From Lutjanus erythropterus (taxonomy: Eukaryota > Chordata > Actinopteri > Lutjaniformes > Lutjanidae): 64,000 bases of DNA. Both the position numbers and the translations under genes were made by a program. The notes under the pieces are model-generated. The model was not told the origin of the DNA and searched no databases. It saw nothing but the letters and a program-made list of their open reading frames with translations. Positions 1 to 16,048 of this stretch are shown piece by piece (position 1 is the stretch's first letter; every line of letters begins with the position of its first letter). The stretch spans positions 23,824,695-23,888,694 of the forward strand of contig CM034606.1 in NCBI GenBank assembly GCA_020091685.1, in the 5' to 3' direction.

Positions 1-305
1 ATCATTTGGTAGGTCATTCCTAACCATACCTCGGTCAAACCTTAAAACTAAAGGCCTTTGCCATTAGGGCCCCTCAGTTGTAGAATGACCTGTTGGAGAG
101 GATCAGGGAAGCTACCACTTTGTCCTCTTTCAAATAACTTTTAAAAACACAATTTAACTGTTTGTTTTATTGATTTTGCTGTGTTTTATTATGTTTCATT
201 ATATCTTATTAACTGCTCCCATTGCCCTTTTTATGATTGCATGTAAAGTGCTGTATAAGTTGTTGTGAAAAACACTATATAAATAAAGGTGTTATTATTA
301 TTTTC
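1..305 (+). mobile_element. 3' tail of a LINE-like non-LTR retrotransposon
   Basis: The segment ends in a 'gtgctataaataaa'-type tail followed by a short ATT repeat at about 291-302. This is the usual ending of fish L2-like or RTE-like LINEs. The part near 90-150 resembles the decayed end of a reverse-transcriptase ORF, but no intact frame remains. The left end is cut by the window edge. Family assignment is from memory and not certain. Confidence 0.5.
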
Positions 306-2638
306 CAAACTGCATTAATCAGTTGTAATAATAAGACAATATGTCAGATATAGAGTCTTTGTGACACTGATAGCTACAAAATGCAATGCTGCAGAAAGGT
401 AAAATGCCTTCCCAACATGACTCCCCACATTCCCACTCAATCCCAAGGTCTTTGTACTCCTGCAATTGTGCAAAAAACGGGAACACTTTGAAGGTATGTT
501 GCCCACTCTCCTTTCAAAACACACAAACGAGAGAAGCCCCGGTAGCTGTCGGTCATTTATCAGCGGTGCCGTGGGCTGCCCATGCCTTGCTGTGCCGTGC
601 TTGGGGTCAGGCTTGCTTCACTGTGGACTCAGAGTAATTATTAACCTACTGGGATTGTCCCGCAGTCCTCCGGTCATCTGGGACTGCTGGGTGTCAATCG
701 GCAAAGGTCATGACAAGGCAACACAGTGAAGAAGAAGTAGCCAGAGAGTGAAAATAGACAGAGAGACAGAGAGACTGACTGATGAATTAAAATCAAACTG
801 GAAAATTAGACCACTTTCATAACAAGAGGCGTAGATCATGGATTATTCACTCTGTTTCTCTGTGCAAACATTTTAAGGATAATTGTGTTTTGACTTTTTA
901 TCTTACTGTCAAAACAGTAAAACCAACAAAAAAAGAGTCAACAATAAACTTCACATGGGATTCAAATCCAAATCTCCTGGGTGGAATTCCTGCCCATTCA
1001 TCCACCACAACATGCTCCTCGTGTGGATTTTGTCACTCTTTATGTCACTTGACTTAGACTTTGCAGTCCTTTCTGGCTGCTTGTAAAACCACTTTCTCTC
1101 TCTCTCTTTTTTTTTTTTTTTTTTTTACACGTGTTAGATAAAGAAAATGTGATGTATGGATGGGGTGGCATCTCTGTTGAAGTTGGGCCAAGAAACAAAA
1201 GTAATGTGACTAGTTTCTTTTGCTATTGAGTAATTAGTAACATAACATGATTACTTTTTCATTGAGTAATATGGAATGATTATTTATTTTTACATTTTAC
1301 AGTAACTTTTACAATTTACAGTACTGAACACTTTGTGTGTCCCTTTGTAACATGGGCCTCCATTGTTGTCCAAAAACTATTATTTTTGAGTCAATCCCAC
1401 ATTCTGAGTCGTGCGGCAGTACATACTCACTATAGCACCAAATCCTTTACCAAATCATATATCAATCAATATGATATATATATATGTATATATATATATT
1501 TTGAACCTGTTTTTAGATTTCCATTTTCAAATTTTAAAGCTAGGGATGTCAGAAGGTAGTGAGAGATGGACTAACACATTGTTGAATTTGGTCTTTTCAT
1601 GGTATCAGGTTTACTTTACCAAAAGATTTTAAGATTTTCAGTCTTTTGTGCTGTCTATATACACAAATGAAACACAATCAAAATGACCAAATCAGGCACA
1701 TACTGCCTGCTTCCAACTTTTTTACTCAGTTAGACCCCCTGTGTGTGACATAACCTGGGAAATAGTGGTTTTTTTTAATATATCATGGGAAGAGCAGGGT
1801 GTGGACATTCACTACATAAAACCCACCACCTCAAACTGAGGGTTATTTATACTGCTGCAGTGGCATTGTGGCCCACAGAGCCTTTGTCAGGCGGCGTACA
1901 ACACATCTTCTAAAGATGTTTGGGTTTTGTGGGGAATAAATTGTGCGGTTCGTCTGCAATCCGGCTCTATATCATATTCGGTTAGCTTGTCGGTGCCACT
2001 GAGGTGGTGAATGGGCCGCCAGAGGCCCAGCCACTGGCGGGTGGTCTGACACAGAAAGGTTAAATATGGTTCAGCCACGGACGCTCTCAAAGGGCCTTGC
2101 TGTTAAAAAAATAAGTTATGTGGGTTGTATGTCTTCACACAGTCAGGAAATTGACAATACTGGCGCAGTGAGGCACAAGGCTGTCCCAGGGCTGAACTTC
2201 ATGCTTGACCGTCCAGCTGAAAAAAAGAGTCACAACATCACTTGTTTCCGGTGGATTTATTGACGGCTCATCAAAGCCCTGGCTAGACAAGAGGTATAAA
2301 ATCAACACAATGACCATGCGTATATAATGGTTATATTCATTCAACTTCTTTGTTCTCAGAACTATGACGACAAACTTGAACTCTTCAGTGACTGAAGGAA
2401 AAAAACTGAAGGAAACAAAAATGCAAAACAAATTGTTAAATGGCTCTGCTTACACACTGCTATAGTGATGCATTGTATTATTTATATGGTTAATTGATCA
2501 TTTATTTCTGCTTTGTATTACAAGGTCAGTCCACCCAAACTACATAAAAGTATATTTTCACACATAGCATGAACACAACTATTTTTTAAAATTCCTTTTT
2601 CTTCCTGTAACTAATTCTAATTCTACAACCAAACCTGA
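306..2638. other. Gene-free stretch
   Basis: No convincing exon is seen. It holds a poly-T run at about 1108-1126, an AT repeat at about 1470-1500 and, near 1195-1325, a segment with repeated 'gtaac/attac' words typical of a degenerate fish repeat. The open frames here are short, lack splice context and look random. Confidence 0.6.
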
Positions 2639-2913
2639 ATAAAGCTACTGCAAGGAACTTTCATATTTTGTTGATTTTGGAGGTCCATATGGACAAAGAT
2701 GTTAGTGTTTCCACTGTAGTAACTACAAAATTTAACGTAAAAAAAACATCCAAAAAAAAAAGAAAAAGAAAAAGAAATCTCCTGCTTCTGTTTAACTGCC
2801 TAATGTACAACTCACTGTAATTTCTGTAACTTTGCCTGGGAAGATGACAGCACAGGCTCGTTTCATAAATTACTGTTTCACGACATGGTAAAAACTCCTT
2901 GTAGTAACTTTAA
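2639..2913. mobile_element. piggyBac-like MITE, copy 1
   Basis: The left end reads 'aaagctactgcaaggaac' and the right end 'ctccttgtagtaactttaa', which are inverted repeats of each other. The same ends and the internal phrase 'gtaactttgcctggga' recur at 20219-20562. The right end abuts TTAA, the target site used by piggyBac-type elements; the left end has drifted to ATAA. No transposase is encoded. Assignment to piggyBac is inferred from TTAA only. Confidence 0.65.
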
Positions 2914-3647
2914 TGAAAATTTAAAAAGACAACCAAGCCTTGAAGCCTTGTTTGTCCACGCAGGTTTCGGGACCTTTGTCGCCATGGTTGCAATAATAAA
3001 CATGTCAGCGTGGTCATGTGAACAATGTTGACCATCAGTTTGAAATGAACAGCGGTCTTCTGCTTTAAAGTCACATGTTTTGTCGATCCATCCATCCCCT
3101 CTGACCTCCTCCCTAAAACACTCTATAACTTCACCTGACATTCTCTTACCACAACCACTAGAGGGCTCGGTCACTTTTAAATGGGGATACAGAATTGGGG
3201 GAAAAAACTACAACCAGCTCCCACTTTGCAACTCTTCAAAGAAGAGGTCTAAAATCCTGGATGAATCTAACAAGCTGCCCATCCTCACCAGAAAAATGCT
3301 GGCGTTGGAGGCAGTGCAGGCAGAGTGTTCCAACTAATATGTACATTCACTATTAGACGATGCCCCCTTTTGGACGTAGCAAATATGACAGGAGAAGTAT
3401 AAGGAATGAGAAAGTCAACATTTGGAAGTCCAAGACTTAGAGTTATTTAAATTTTTAAGTATGTTAAAATATAGTTATGGACATGGTTGTGGTCACATGA
3501 GTGATTACATGACATCTATAAGGTAGTTATTTGAACCCAACCACAATCTTTTCCTAATCCAAACCCTGTAGTTATTAAGACTTTGAGCTCATGTAGAAGG
3601 AGACTCTCTTCAGCTAGAGGCTGAGCTGAATTTAAGAGGAGCTACTG
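2914..3647. other. Downstream flank / possible 3' UTR of the SULT gene
   Basis: No exon is seen here. The SULT stop codon lies just to the right at 3648-3650, so some of this stretch should be that gene's 3' UTR. I found no clear AATAAA signal on the minus strand close to the stop, so the transcript end is not defined. Confidence 0.4.
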
Positions 3648-7165
<3,518 letters not shown>

Positions 7166-7262
7166 CTAAAATTAAATCAAGAAATGAGACTGAAGTCGTG
7201 AAAGTATTCTTAGTTTTAACACTTCATTTTATCTGCTTTAACAATAGAGTAAAATGTGCTAC

Positions 7263-7287
7263 CTTGCAGCTGTCCGTCAGACAAAAT
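7263..7287 (-). other. Probable non-coding first exon of the SULT gene
   Basis: Read on the minus strand, this short segment follows a TATA box by about 25-30 bases and ends with a good donor (GCTGCAAG followed by gtagca). The next acceptor is a T-rich AG just before 7165, five bases upstream of the ATG at 7160. The transcription start is estimated from TATA spacing, so the 5' boundary is approximate. Confidence 0.55.
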
Positions 7288-7310
7288 GCTTTGTGTAGGC
7301 TGTATCTGCA

Positions 7311-7317
7311 TTTTATA
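7311..7317 (-). promoter_or_regulatory. TATA box of the SULT gene
   Basis: The minus strand reads GGCTATAAAATGC. It lies about 25-30 bases upstream of a short exon-like segment that ends in a donor site, which is the expected promoter geometry. Confidence 0.6.
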
Positions 7318-7329
7318 GCCTGACTTGTT

Positions 7330-8467
7330 TTTCAAGTTACAGCCAAAAACACTGGGATGTAAATAAACATTGAATACCTGTAACACCATCTGCTGTTCTA
7401 CTCATGAGGGCTGTACTACGAAGCAAGCTCAATACAGCCAGGCTTTCTTTGCACTTGCATTTGCAAGTCTAAAACCGCAATAAAAAAAAAAAGAGATAAC
7501 TGGTACCGCGACGGTGGTTAAAAACTCACTTTCATCTTAAGGTTTTGTGCGCGTTCATATAAAAGGGGCGTTTGTTACGTTATTTGACTCTTCTTCTTAT
7601 AATTATGAGCTATGGAAAATATACAAAATACATTACGGCAAAAAGCAACATTGTTGCTGCAAATAAAGTTATTGTCAGGACAATAATTAGTTAAAGAACG
7701 CCACTTTTTACAGACGATTTAATCTTAAACTCTGAACATAACCTGCTCCTGACCAGGTTATGAGATTAGCATCAGTTACCATGGTGATCTAGCCAGGTTA
7801 TGTTAGTTAAACATACCCTGAATCTAATAAGTCTGGGACAAACAGTGGTGTGTTCCTATAAAAGTCTTTTTTGGTCTTGTTAGACGGGATCACTCAAAAC
7901 TTGTTTTGGCTTGTGTGGTTACGAAACTGCTCCCAGTTTCACGGAATCTGAAAAAGCTGCTCTCAACCGGTTTGTTAGGTGTGGCTTGTGTGACTTGTCC
8001 ACTGATACTTTTTCAACTAATGGCTCAAAAGACTGTTGAGTGGGGTGCATTTAGAGCCATTCCTAGACTAACAAGGCAGACCAAACTAATCCATGAGAAA
8101 TCCTTTGAGCTCTGGAGAAATGTTTTGATGCACACTGTTTGGAGGCAGTGTATTTTAGCTTTTAATCTTTACGCAGATATTTGTGCAGATAATTCATGCA
8201 TGTCCCTGCTGATGACAGGCAAGTATTGGAAATATGATTACAGGCACACCCTGAATGGTTCAGTGCTAAGGTTCTGCCAACAGGTGTGTACTCAGGTAAA
8301 TGTGTATAAAAGCCAAGTGTTTCCCTGATTGAAAAACCAGGAGAAATAATGTTAATAAGTTTGTTTGCCTCTGACATGGCAAGGTAAAAGTTGTCTAATG
8401 TGGACAGAGGTGGCAGTGGGAATTTGAAAGAAGGTGTGTTTTTGTTTTTGTGTGCATTTGTGTGTGG

Positions 8468-8501
<34 letters not shown>

Positions 8502-9099
8502 CGAGGGGTGGGGGGGCAGCGAACAGGATGGGATGGAGCTTCAAAGGCTGGGGAAGAGGTCCCTGGCCCCCCACTGCAGCCTTGTTCACATGAGAATCAA
8601 TCTGGTGCCAGCGTTTGATGTGAACCGCAGATAAAAGAAACCAAACAAAGGATGACAGCGGGGAGATATGGAAAGATGGGGCATGAACAGACAGAGAGAT
8701 TAATGGTTGAGGCAGATAAAAAATGTAGAGGTATGAAGAGCTGCCAGAGCTGAGTGCCACATTCTCAGAAGCCTTATCGATCCCCATAAAAAGCCTCATA
8801 AAGTTAAGGCTAAGAGTTTTTTTTCCTTTTTGCAAATTAATTATGTTAGAGATGTATGAGAGTATGCTTAGAGATTCTAAGGCTAAAAATCTCATCGTAA
8901 TGCTTAATTCATGAGTGTCTCAGGACCATGATCTTACTGTGTATGTGCAGAAATGATTGTATGAGAAAGTCACCAACTCATGTAAACAAACAGCTCAGCA
9001 AAGCTGACACTCCCAGAAAGCACAAAAGGTGTTCTATGTCCATCAAAGGAATCAAAATTCTCCTGCTACAGGATGATATTAAAGGGCAATACCCACCTG
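7330..9099. other. Gene-free stretch with a (GT)n tract
   Basis: A perfect GT tract lies at about 8469-8500. A 140-codon open frame at 7906-8328 starts with TTG, shows no family resemblance and lacks splice or promoter context, so it is not called. Nothing else is recognisable. Confidence 0.55.
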
Positions 9100-9225
9100 T
9101 TCACTCTGCTGCCGTCTGGTAAGGGATATAGAAGTATCCGCTGCCGTGTCACCAGATTTCTGAACAGCTTCTTTCTTGAAGCTGAGAGACTTCTTAGTTC
9201 ATCCTCTGCACTTCACATTGACTGA
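9100..9225 (+). pseudogene. C-terminal remnant of a LINE reverse transcriptase
   Basis: This frame encodes FTLLPSGKGYRSIRCRVTRF followed by LNSFFLEAERLL and ends at TGA 9223-9225. It matches the end of fish CR1/L2-type LINE ORF2 proteins (a 'LLPSGRRYRSI.CRT.RL.NSFFP.A..LLN' pattern). There is no upstream continuation, so this is a 5'-truncated dead copy. The family is recalled from general knowledge, not searched. Confidence 0.7.
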
Positions 9226-10499
9226 AAATGTATTTTCATGACCTAATTGTTAAAGGATCGAAAAAGGGGGAGAACAAGGGATATAGAGGCCCCATGCCTG
9301 TGTTTGCCTTAAGCTTCAAAACGACTACATCTGCCCTTCCAATCATGCAGACATGGAAAGATGAGGCAAGAGGATGTCAGACATGCATTAGGGAAGAAAC
9401 TAAAAGGCAGACAAAAAGATCTAACTGACTGACGGAAACATGTAAGTAGGAGGACAAAGTGAAAGACAGACACAGTCTTTCAGTCTGACAGACACGATCC
9501 ATCAGTCAGTCAGACACTGAAGGGCAAAAAAAGGTTCAAAGACAGCATGGTAGACAACCAGTGCACCGTCTCCTTGCACAGTCGCCCTGTGACGCCAGGA
9601 ACTGGCATTAGCATCACAAAGCAAACTGCATTATCATCATCACCATCACCATTATCATGAAAAATGAAAATCATATTGGGTTCAGAGTAAAGCTTTCAGC
9701 CTGGCAGCTTTCGATAAAGGATTCACCCCCTCTGGAATGTGGAGGTTATCTGTCTGTGTTTTGGTTATCAAGAGTCGTAAAAACACAGAAAACACTCAGA
9801 AAATATTCTCATACTAACATTCTACTGCTAACATACTGTGTCAAAGGTAGAAGAGCACAACAATAAATCAGAAACGCCCTTTTTAAATCTGAGTCCCACA
9901 TGATCAGAGCCGAGAACTTCCCCCTTGTTGGTCCATCAGTCGGTCGTCATGCTCCTCATGGAACAGTGTAGGAATGTTGTTTTATTTGTACTAACTTGAA
10001 CAGAAAAGTCAGAGCTCTGTTATCACGGGACAATAAGAGGCGGAGAGAGCAGCTTTTGGGTCTTTTCTTGTTTTTATTTCAGTCGAAACAGGCTCTGACA
10101 TTGTTGTTCTTTCTGCTAATTAAGCTGTTAGAGAGAGGGGCTGGTCTGACAGGGCCCTGCTTGGCGGGGAGGCAAAGAGTCAATGGGCTGAAGCTGAACA
10201 GGAGACATTTATGGGCTGCCTTAAGCCATTGTTTCCCCCCACCGAGGATCTTTTCAGGCCGGCCGCCTCTGTCTCGGTGACCTGTACAATGAGAAGAATG
10301 CCACTCCGAGAACCCCGAGCCGGCCACAAAGAGCAGCCCCGCAGAATGAGGATTTCACGGCACTGGGACGAATCCGGACGCTGCCAAGATTCCACGGATG
10401 GTTCTCCTTATTCTGATCATCAGAGTCACTCTGTGTCACTGTGTTTGTGTTTATCTTACAAAGGTCAGGAAGATGTATATCATATATATGTATATATAA

Positions 10500-10503
<4 letters not shown>

Positions 10504-10546
<43 letters not shown>
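10504..10546. repeat. (TA)n microsatellite
   Basis: About 21 uninterrupted TA units. Confidence 0.95.
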
Positions 10547-10550
<4 letters not shown>

Positions 10551-10926
10551 GCATATTCAATGACAGATAAGTTTAACATGACAAATGAACAATATGCAAC
10601 AATTAAAGGTTACGTGTGAAACATTCAGGAGGATCTATTGGCAGAAATGAAATATGATAGTCACATAAATGTTTTCATAAATGTATAATCACCTGAAAAT
10701 AAGAATCACTGTGTTGTCATTACCTTATAATGAGCCAGTTTTATCTACATAGATTGCAGGTCCTCATTCATGTTGCAGCACCATGTTTCTACAGTAGCCC
10801 AGAACGGACAAACCAAACGCTGACTCTAGACGTGGCCTTTATCCTACTTTTTGTTTATGTTTGGCAGGTGAGCTATTTGAAATCTGTGATTTCTCCGCTA
10901 GATGTCACATTTCATACACACTAGTC

Positions 10927-11387
10927 CTTTAAAGGGAAAATTACCAAAATCAAAAAATGATCAATATATCAGATGTAGAGGTGTCAGCACTGTAAGACAA
11001 TTTTTTTTACCATAAATACAGCTTTTTTTTCTCTTTTTTCCAATAAGAGAATATAATTGTAAAATACAGGAAAGTCATTTTTTTCAATAAATCTACAATC
11101 AAGTACAAAGTCTGTAACTTGAAATTATAAGAACCTTCCATTGTATAACACAATTGTACAGCGTTAATTTACTAGTTAACAGTGTAAAAAAAAATACATG
11201 CAATAAATGTTGAGTTAATTTTTTCCTGCTCGTGTTTGCTATTGTTGTTGCTGTTTTAACTATGTTTGATGTAAATTCTAATATCTCCAAAACTCTACAC
11301 CTCACACCAGAGCTGTTGAGATGGATAAATAGCACTACAGGTAAGAGAAAAAAAATATATATTTTTGATACTGGTGTGAACTGTCAG
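10927..11387. repeat. Possible degenerate copy of the 'tagatggataaatagc' inverted-repeat family (P2)
   Basis: The right part contains 'gagatggataaatagcacta' and 'tatatttttgatactggtgt', as in the full copies at 25452-25866 and 43368-43988. The left edge reads 'aaagggaaaattaccaaaat', a plausible but diverged inverted match to the right edge. The left boundary is uncertain. Confidence 0.4.
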
Positions 11388-14300
11388 TTTAGCTAAAATC
11401 CCAGTTCATAAATGCATTCCATTATGATGAAACCAAGCATATATTTCTGACAAATGTCCTATTAAAACATTCATCATGGTGCTGCTGCAAGAATTGTGAA
11501 AAGTTTATTTTCCATCAAAGTGTTTCAAAGTATAAATTTCCAATTAATATGCTGAAAAAATCAGATTGGGGCTTTAATCAATAGAATGATGTCTGTAAGT
11601 TTGTCCAGCAGCAGTTGTTTGAGCCACCTGTTCCTGCTACAGAAGCTGTCGCCCAACCTTGCAGATTAAACAGGTGAGATTAAGGCAAAGCTCTGGGCAG
11701 CTTGCAGAACATCCCCTAACACAGGCTACAAACACCCCTTCTGTGAGTGTGTTGACGTGTGTGTTTGTGTGTGTGTGCATGCTCCGGTCCATTTGATGGT
11801 CATCCAAGCATCTCTGTGTGTTTATTTGGACGGCGAGGCAGATCCTTCCTCTCTTGCCGAGTCACACAGCTCTGTCGCTGGCCTGAAGATGAATTTGTGA
11901 TCTGCTTAGTTGTCGCACAAAACTTTCCTTTTTTTTTTCAAATTGCGGTTTTTCTAGTGACTTAAAACAAACCATTTCTGTGTCAACACCACCTGCTTAT
12001 GTCTTATCAGTGTGCCAGTTTCTGCTCCTTTAGCAACTGCCATGTGTTGTCATAATGTAACTCCATTTACCACAAAGTGTTGAACGGCACTTTCAGACGA
12101 GCCAGCACCTCGCACAACAAAGCGGCCCAATTATAGAGCCATTTATGTGTTTGTCAGGGGCTTCAAATGGGCACTGGTTTCTCGGGGTAGCCATATTGGC
12201 GAGGTCAGGCACAGCATCTGAAAAGGCAGCTTTATTACAGAACAACCCATCCCTCTCTTAGATGAACGCCCAAGAAGAAAAAAATGACAAAAAAAGGAAG
12301 AAATAAAAAATGACAACTTTGTTCTTTATAACAGTTTGGCTGAGCCTGCCTGTCTGGCTGCTCTGCGGAGCGCAGCAGCATGTGTTTCAGGGATTGTCCT
12401 GGAAGCGGGAGTGCAGAAACAGCAGGGAGCAGAAGACAAACAGGCAATTCGTGACTCATTAAACACGGCGACGGTGGCCAGCACAGTGGAGGGGTGTGAG
12501 GACCCGCGTTCCAACCGGGCGATAAACCCCCCCTGTACCAGCTGGAGCAGGCATCTGTCAGCCGCACGCCGCACCACGCCACGCCACCGATTATCAGCAA
12601 CAAGCCATATCTGAGTTGCCGGCCACAGCCATTTTCAAACACCCTACACTTACATAACAGCCCTGATTGGCTCACATGGGACCCGCAGGTCCGCTGACAG
12701 GCTTCACATTGGAAAGTTGTTGCGGGCCGAGCCGTGCGGGGAGGCAAAGCAAGTCTCTCTCCATTCTCTCTGCTACACCAGAGGTCAACTCGTGTCATTT
12801 TGTCATTTTATTATGAGCAGCAGGTTGGCAGTTTGGTTTGGAAGGCCGTCTGCTAACAGTGGCCCAGAACACCAAAGCAAAGAAAGGACAGCAAACCCAG
12901 AATAACTACCTGCTCCCAGAGCCAGAGTTGAAATACAGGTAATTTTAACTATAAACTTATGGCACACACATCTGAGACTAGTTTGTAATTGGCCATTATG
13001 CTTTTATCTGTCCTTGAAAAAGAAACACATCTACAAACTGCACTGAGTGTGAACTGGGAAACTGGTGATATAAAACAGAGAGTCAACAAGACAACTTTTA
13101 AAATTTCATGTATGAATACAAAATTGGGATGAAGTAGATATAATCTATATTTTTTGAATAAATTATGTTAAAAGGGTAACTCACAAACCTCTTTAATACA
13201 TGCACTGTAACTCTGCACTTACCTGGACATTACCCAGAGGAGCTGTATGTGTGCATCAGTTGCTCCGGACTTAACCCCCTTAGGCTTCTAGTGCAAAATC
13301 CAGTTGAGTCTTGTGTGAATCGAGTGAGCATGTTCATGACATTGCAAAGTGTGTAGCTGCTTCTCAATCTTTTGTGTTTGCCTGTATCACTTTCCACTCT
13401 TTCATTGGTTGCTTTGTTTTCATATAGATTATCTGCCTATATGAGTTTTTTAGCTCACGTTTTAATGCCTTTCTTCGTCATCTACAATGTGAAAACACCA
13501 GGTTACAGTCAGATAACGTAAATGTGTGTGTCCTGCAAATCCCAGCACACAACAAAGTGATTCTGCCAGACAGACAGACAGACAGACTGGATTAACGCTA
13601 CCCTTCACGTCTATCACTTTCTCCACTTCCATCACAATTAGGGAATTTTGAGACTTTCATCATTACAGTGGACTCATCCTCCCGAATGCTCTGTAAGTGC
13701 AAGTGCCAACCTGTATCAAAACCATATGGAGCATTTCCAAGCTGTGAGAACAAGTCTGATGAGGACAGTCTTCTAGTTGGGTTAACATAGTGGAGCATTT
13801 AGCTGCTAAGTAGGTAGACGTTTCCCTCAGGAGTTACTGGAGACCAAAAACAGGACTTGCATTTAGGGCTAGGTACAAAACTATGATACTTTTATGGCGC
13901 CAACTGAATTAGTTTTATCCTATCATGTATTGAAAAATTCTTTGTCATTGAGAACCAACTTTTGATACCTAAGGAGTAAATCTCATTACTGTCAATAAGC
14001 CATTAATCATGCTGCATGCTTTTAGAAATATCTAATAATGCTGATCATTCACTCGCAGAGAAACAGTTCTCACTCTGCCACTATTTCTCAATACCACAAA
14101 TGTCACCCACACAGGCCTAGCCTTCGTCTTCAGCAGATACTGTTTAGTTTTAATGCTCCTTTTCTTCATGTAATACAATTATCCAGGTTGAGTACAGCAA
14201 TCAGGAAAGTGTGTGATAATATCATAATGTATAATGTAATTTTCTTCTTGTTAAAATTAAATTTATAAAATTGGTATCAAAAAAGTACCATTTAGGAAGG

Positions 14301-16010
14301 TATCTAATCTGTACCAGTATTGCAGATTTTTGAACAATACCAAGCCCTACTTACTCCAAATGCATCCTAATGTTAGTTCTTGTCTGTTGAATGAGTAAAT
14401 AAGCAACTGTTTAAACAACAATTTCGCCATATTAACCCTAAAAGATGATAATATGTGAGTGTTGTTTTCACAGCATATTTCTGCTATCCCCAAGTGGTCA
14501 AACAATCAGTTATTGCTGGTTTAATAATTACTAAATTCTTGCTTCTTGGGAGCTGTGATACCATGTTTAAGTATATAATTTGGGCCCGAACTTTCATAAT
14601 CACACAGCGATGAGACCGAAAACTAGTGTGGAAGGTTGTACACTAGAGACTCCAGTGCCTTTAAAAACAATTTATTCCTCCATCTGTCTCAATGAGAACA
14701 AGAAAAAACTGTCAGAAGAGAATATTCTCCCTGAAAAAAATGAGGTGCTAAACCACAAAGACGACATAACTCAATAATAACTTATGACACTGTGGATGCA
14801 AGGTAATCAAAATCTTCCATCGCCTGGAAAAGCTCGACATCAGCACAACTTTGCAACGAGGTAAAAGTTTGCTCTCAATAGAATTTAACGAGCTGCTAAC
14901 TGCCTAATTAAACGCTGAGAGCAGATAAAAGCATGAAATATAGATAAGCTGGAGATGCTGCCTATAGCTCCGCGGTCCGTGCAGAGGAAGACGAGTGATG
15001 TCTCCTAACGCCACAGCTAAACCATGCCTCGTCCTCCACCCGGCTGTGAATGTTTAATAAGAAAATGAAGCTAAACATGCTGCCTCACCAGCCATGAATA
15101 AGACTGAATCGTCTGCCAATAGAGCAATGTAAAAAAGTGTCGAACTTTCAATGAAAAGCCGGCGTTAATGTGGTACTTCCGAAGCCCATGGCACTTTGTA
15201 GGACTGAGGGATTGGGGCTTTAACAGCGCTCATGGTGTGACAGAAGGGGCCTCTCCCTCTCCTCACCAGTGGTAGCCAGGGTTGTAATTCTGACTTTAGC
15301 AGCCTTTACGACTCCCTCTCCTCATTTCTCTGGAATATGAAAACATCAGCATATGGCCGCCAACAGCACCGAGGCTAAGGAGTCAATTTCCCCTAAGTAA
15401 CATTGGGACGGGGGTGACATTCATTTCAGTACTGCCCCCCTGGCTCAAAAAGAGGACAGAGGAGAGACAGGAAGAGAGACTGAGACAGAGCGGGAGGAGA
15501 CAGATGGTGAGACGCACAAGGACAGAGAAATTCAGATGGAAAGAAAGAGACAAAGATGGTTTGACTCTCATTTTCTCGTAGCAGCAGGTCTTCATCGCCT
15601 CTCTGTCTCAGTGTGTTCAGTGTGCAGTTCACAGAGTTTCATGTGGCTACCAGGAACAGAAAATCTGTCCGTCAGCTGCCAAAGGTTCCAGCTCCACTCC
15701 GTTCCTCTGAGCGCTCTTAAAAACCCGCTGTTTCACACCCATGAATTACACTATTTATGGCCCTGGTTAAAATGGGCAGTTTCTGGGCACGCTGCATGTG
15801 TGTGCCTCTGTTTCTGTGTGTGTGTGTGTGTGAGTGTGGGTGTGCCATGTGGCAGATGGGAAGCAATATGGCACACCTCTGCCCAGACAGATGTGGCACA
15901 GCACATCACAGCGAGCTGGGAGAGGGATCGCAAACCTCAGGAACATCTGGACCTGTGGCAACCTTCACCCTCAGCCAACAAGCTAACTTTACCTAGCTGC
16001 TAAGGACCTG

Positions 16011-16048
16011 GGAGGAGAGGAGAGGAGAGGAGAGGAGAGGAGAGGAGG
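16011..16048. repeat. (GGAGA)n minisatellite
   Basis: Roughly seven tandem GGAGA units. Confidence 0.95.

Noticed and set aside
7906..8328. 140-codon plus-strand open frame upstream of the SULT gene
   Set aside because: It starts with TTG, ends at a plain stop, and gives a protein with no recognisable feature; likely chance.
8395..8895. 166-codon minus frame containing a His-Thr repeat
   Set aside because: The repeat is simply the translated GT microsatellite at 8469-8500.
12235..12798. 187-codon minus-strand open frame
   Set aside because: The start is poor, composition is Cys/Arg/Ser-rich as expected from a GC-rich non-coding patch, and there is no family resemblance or splice context.
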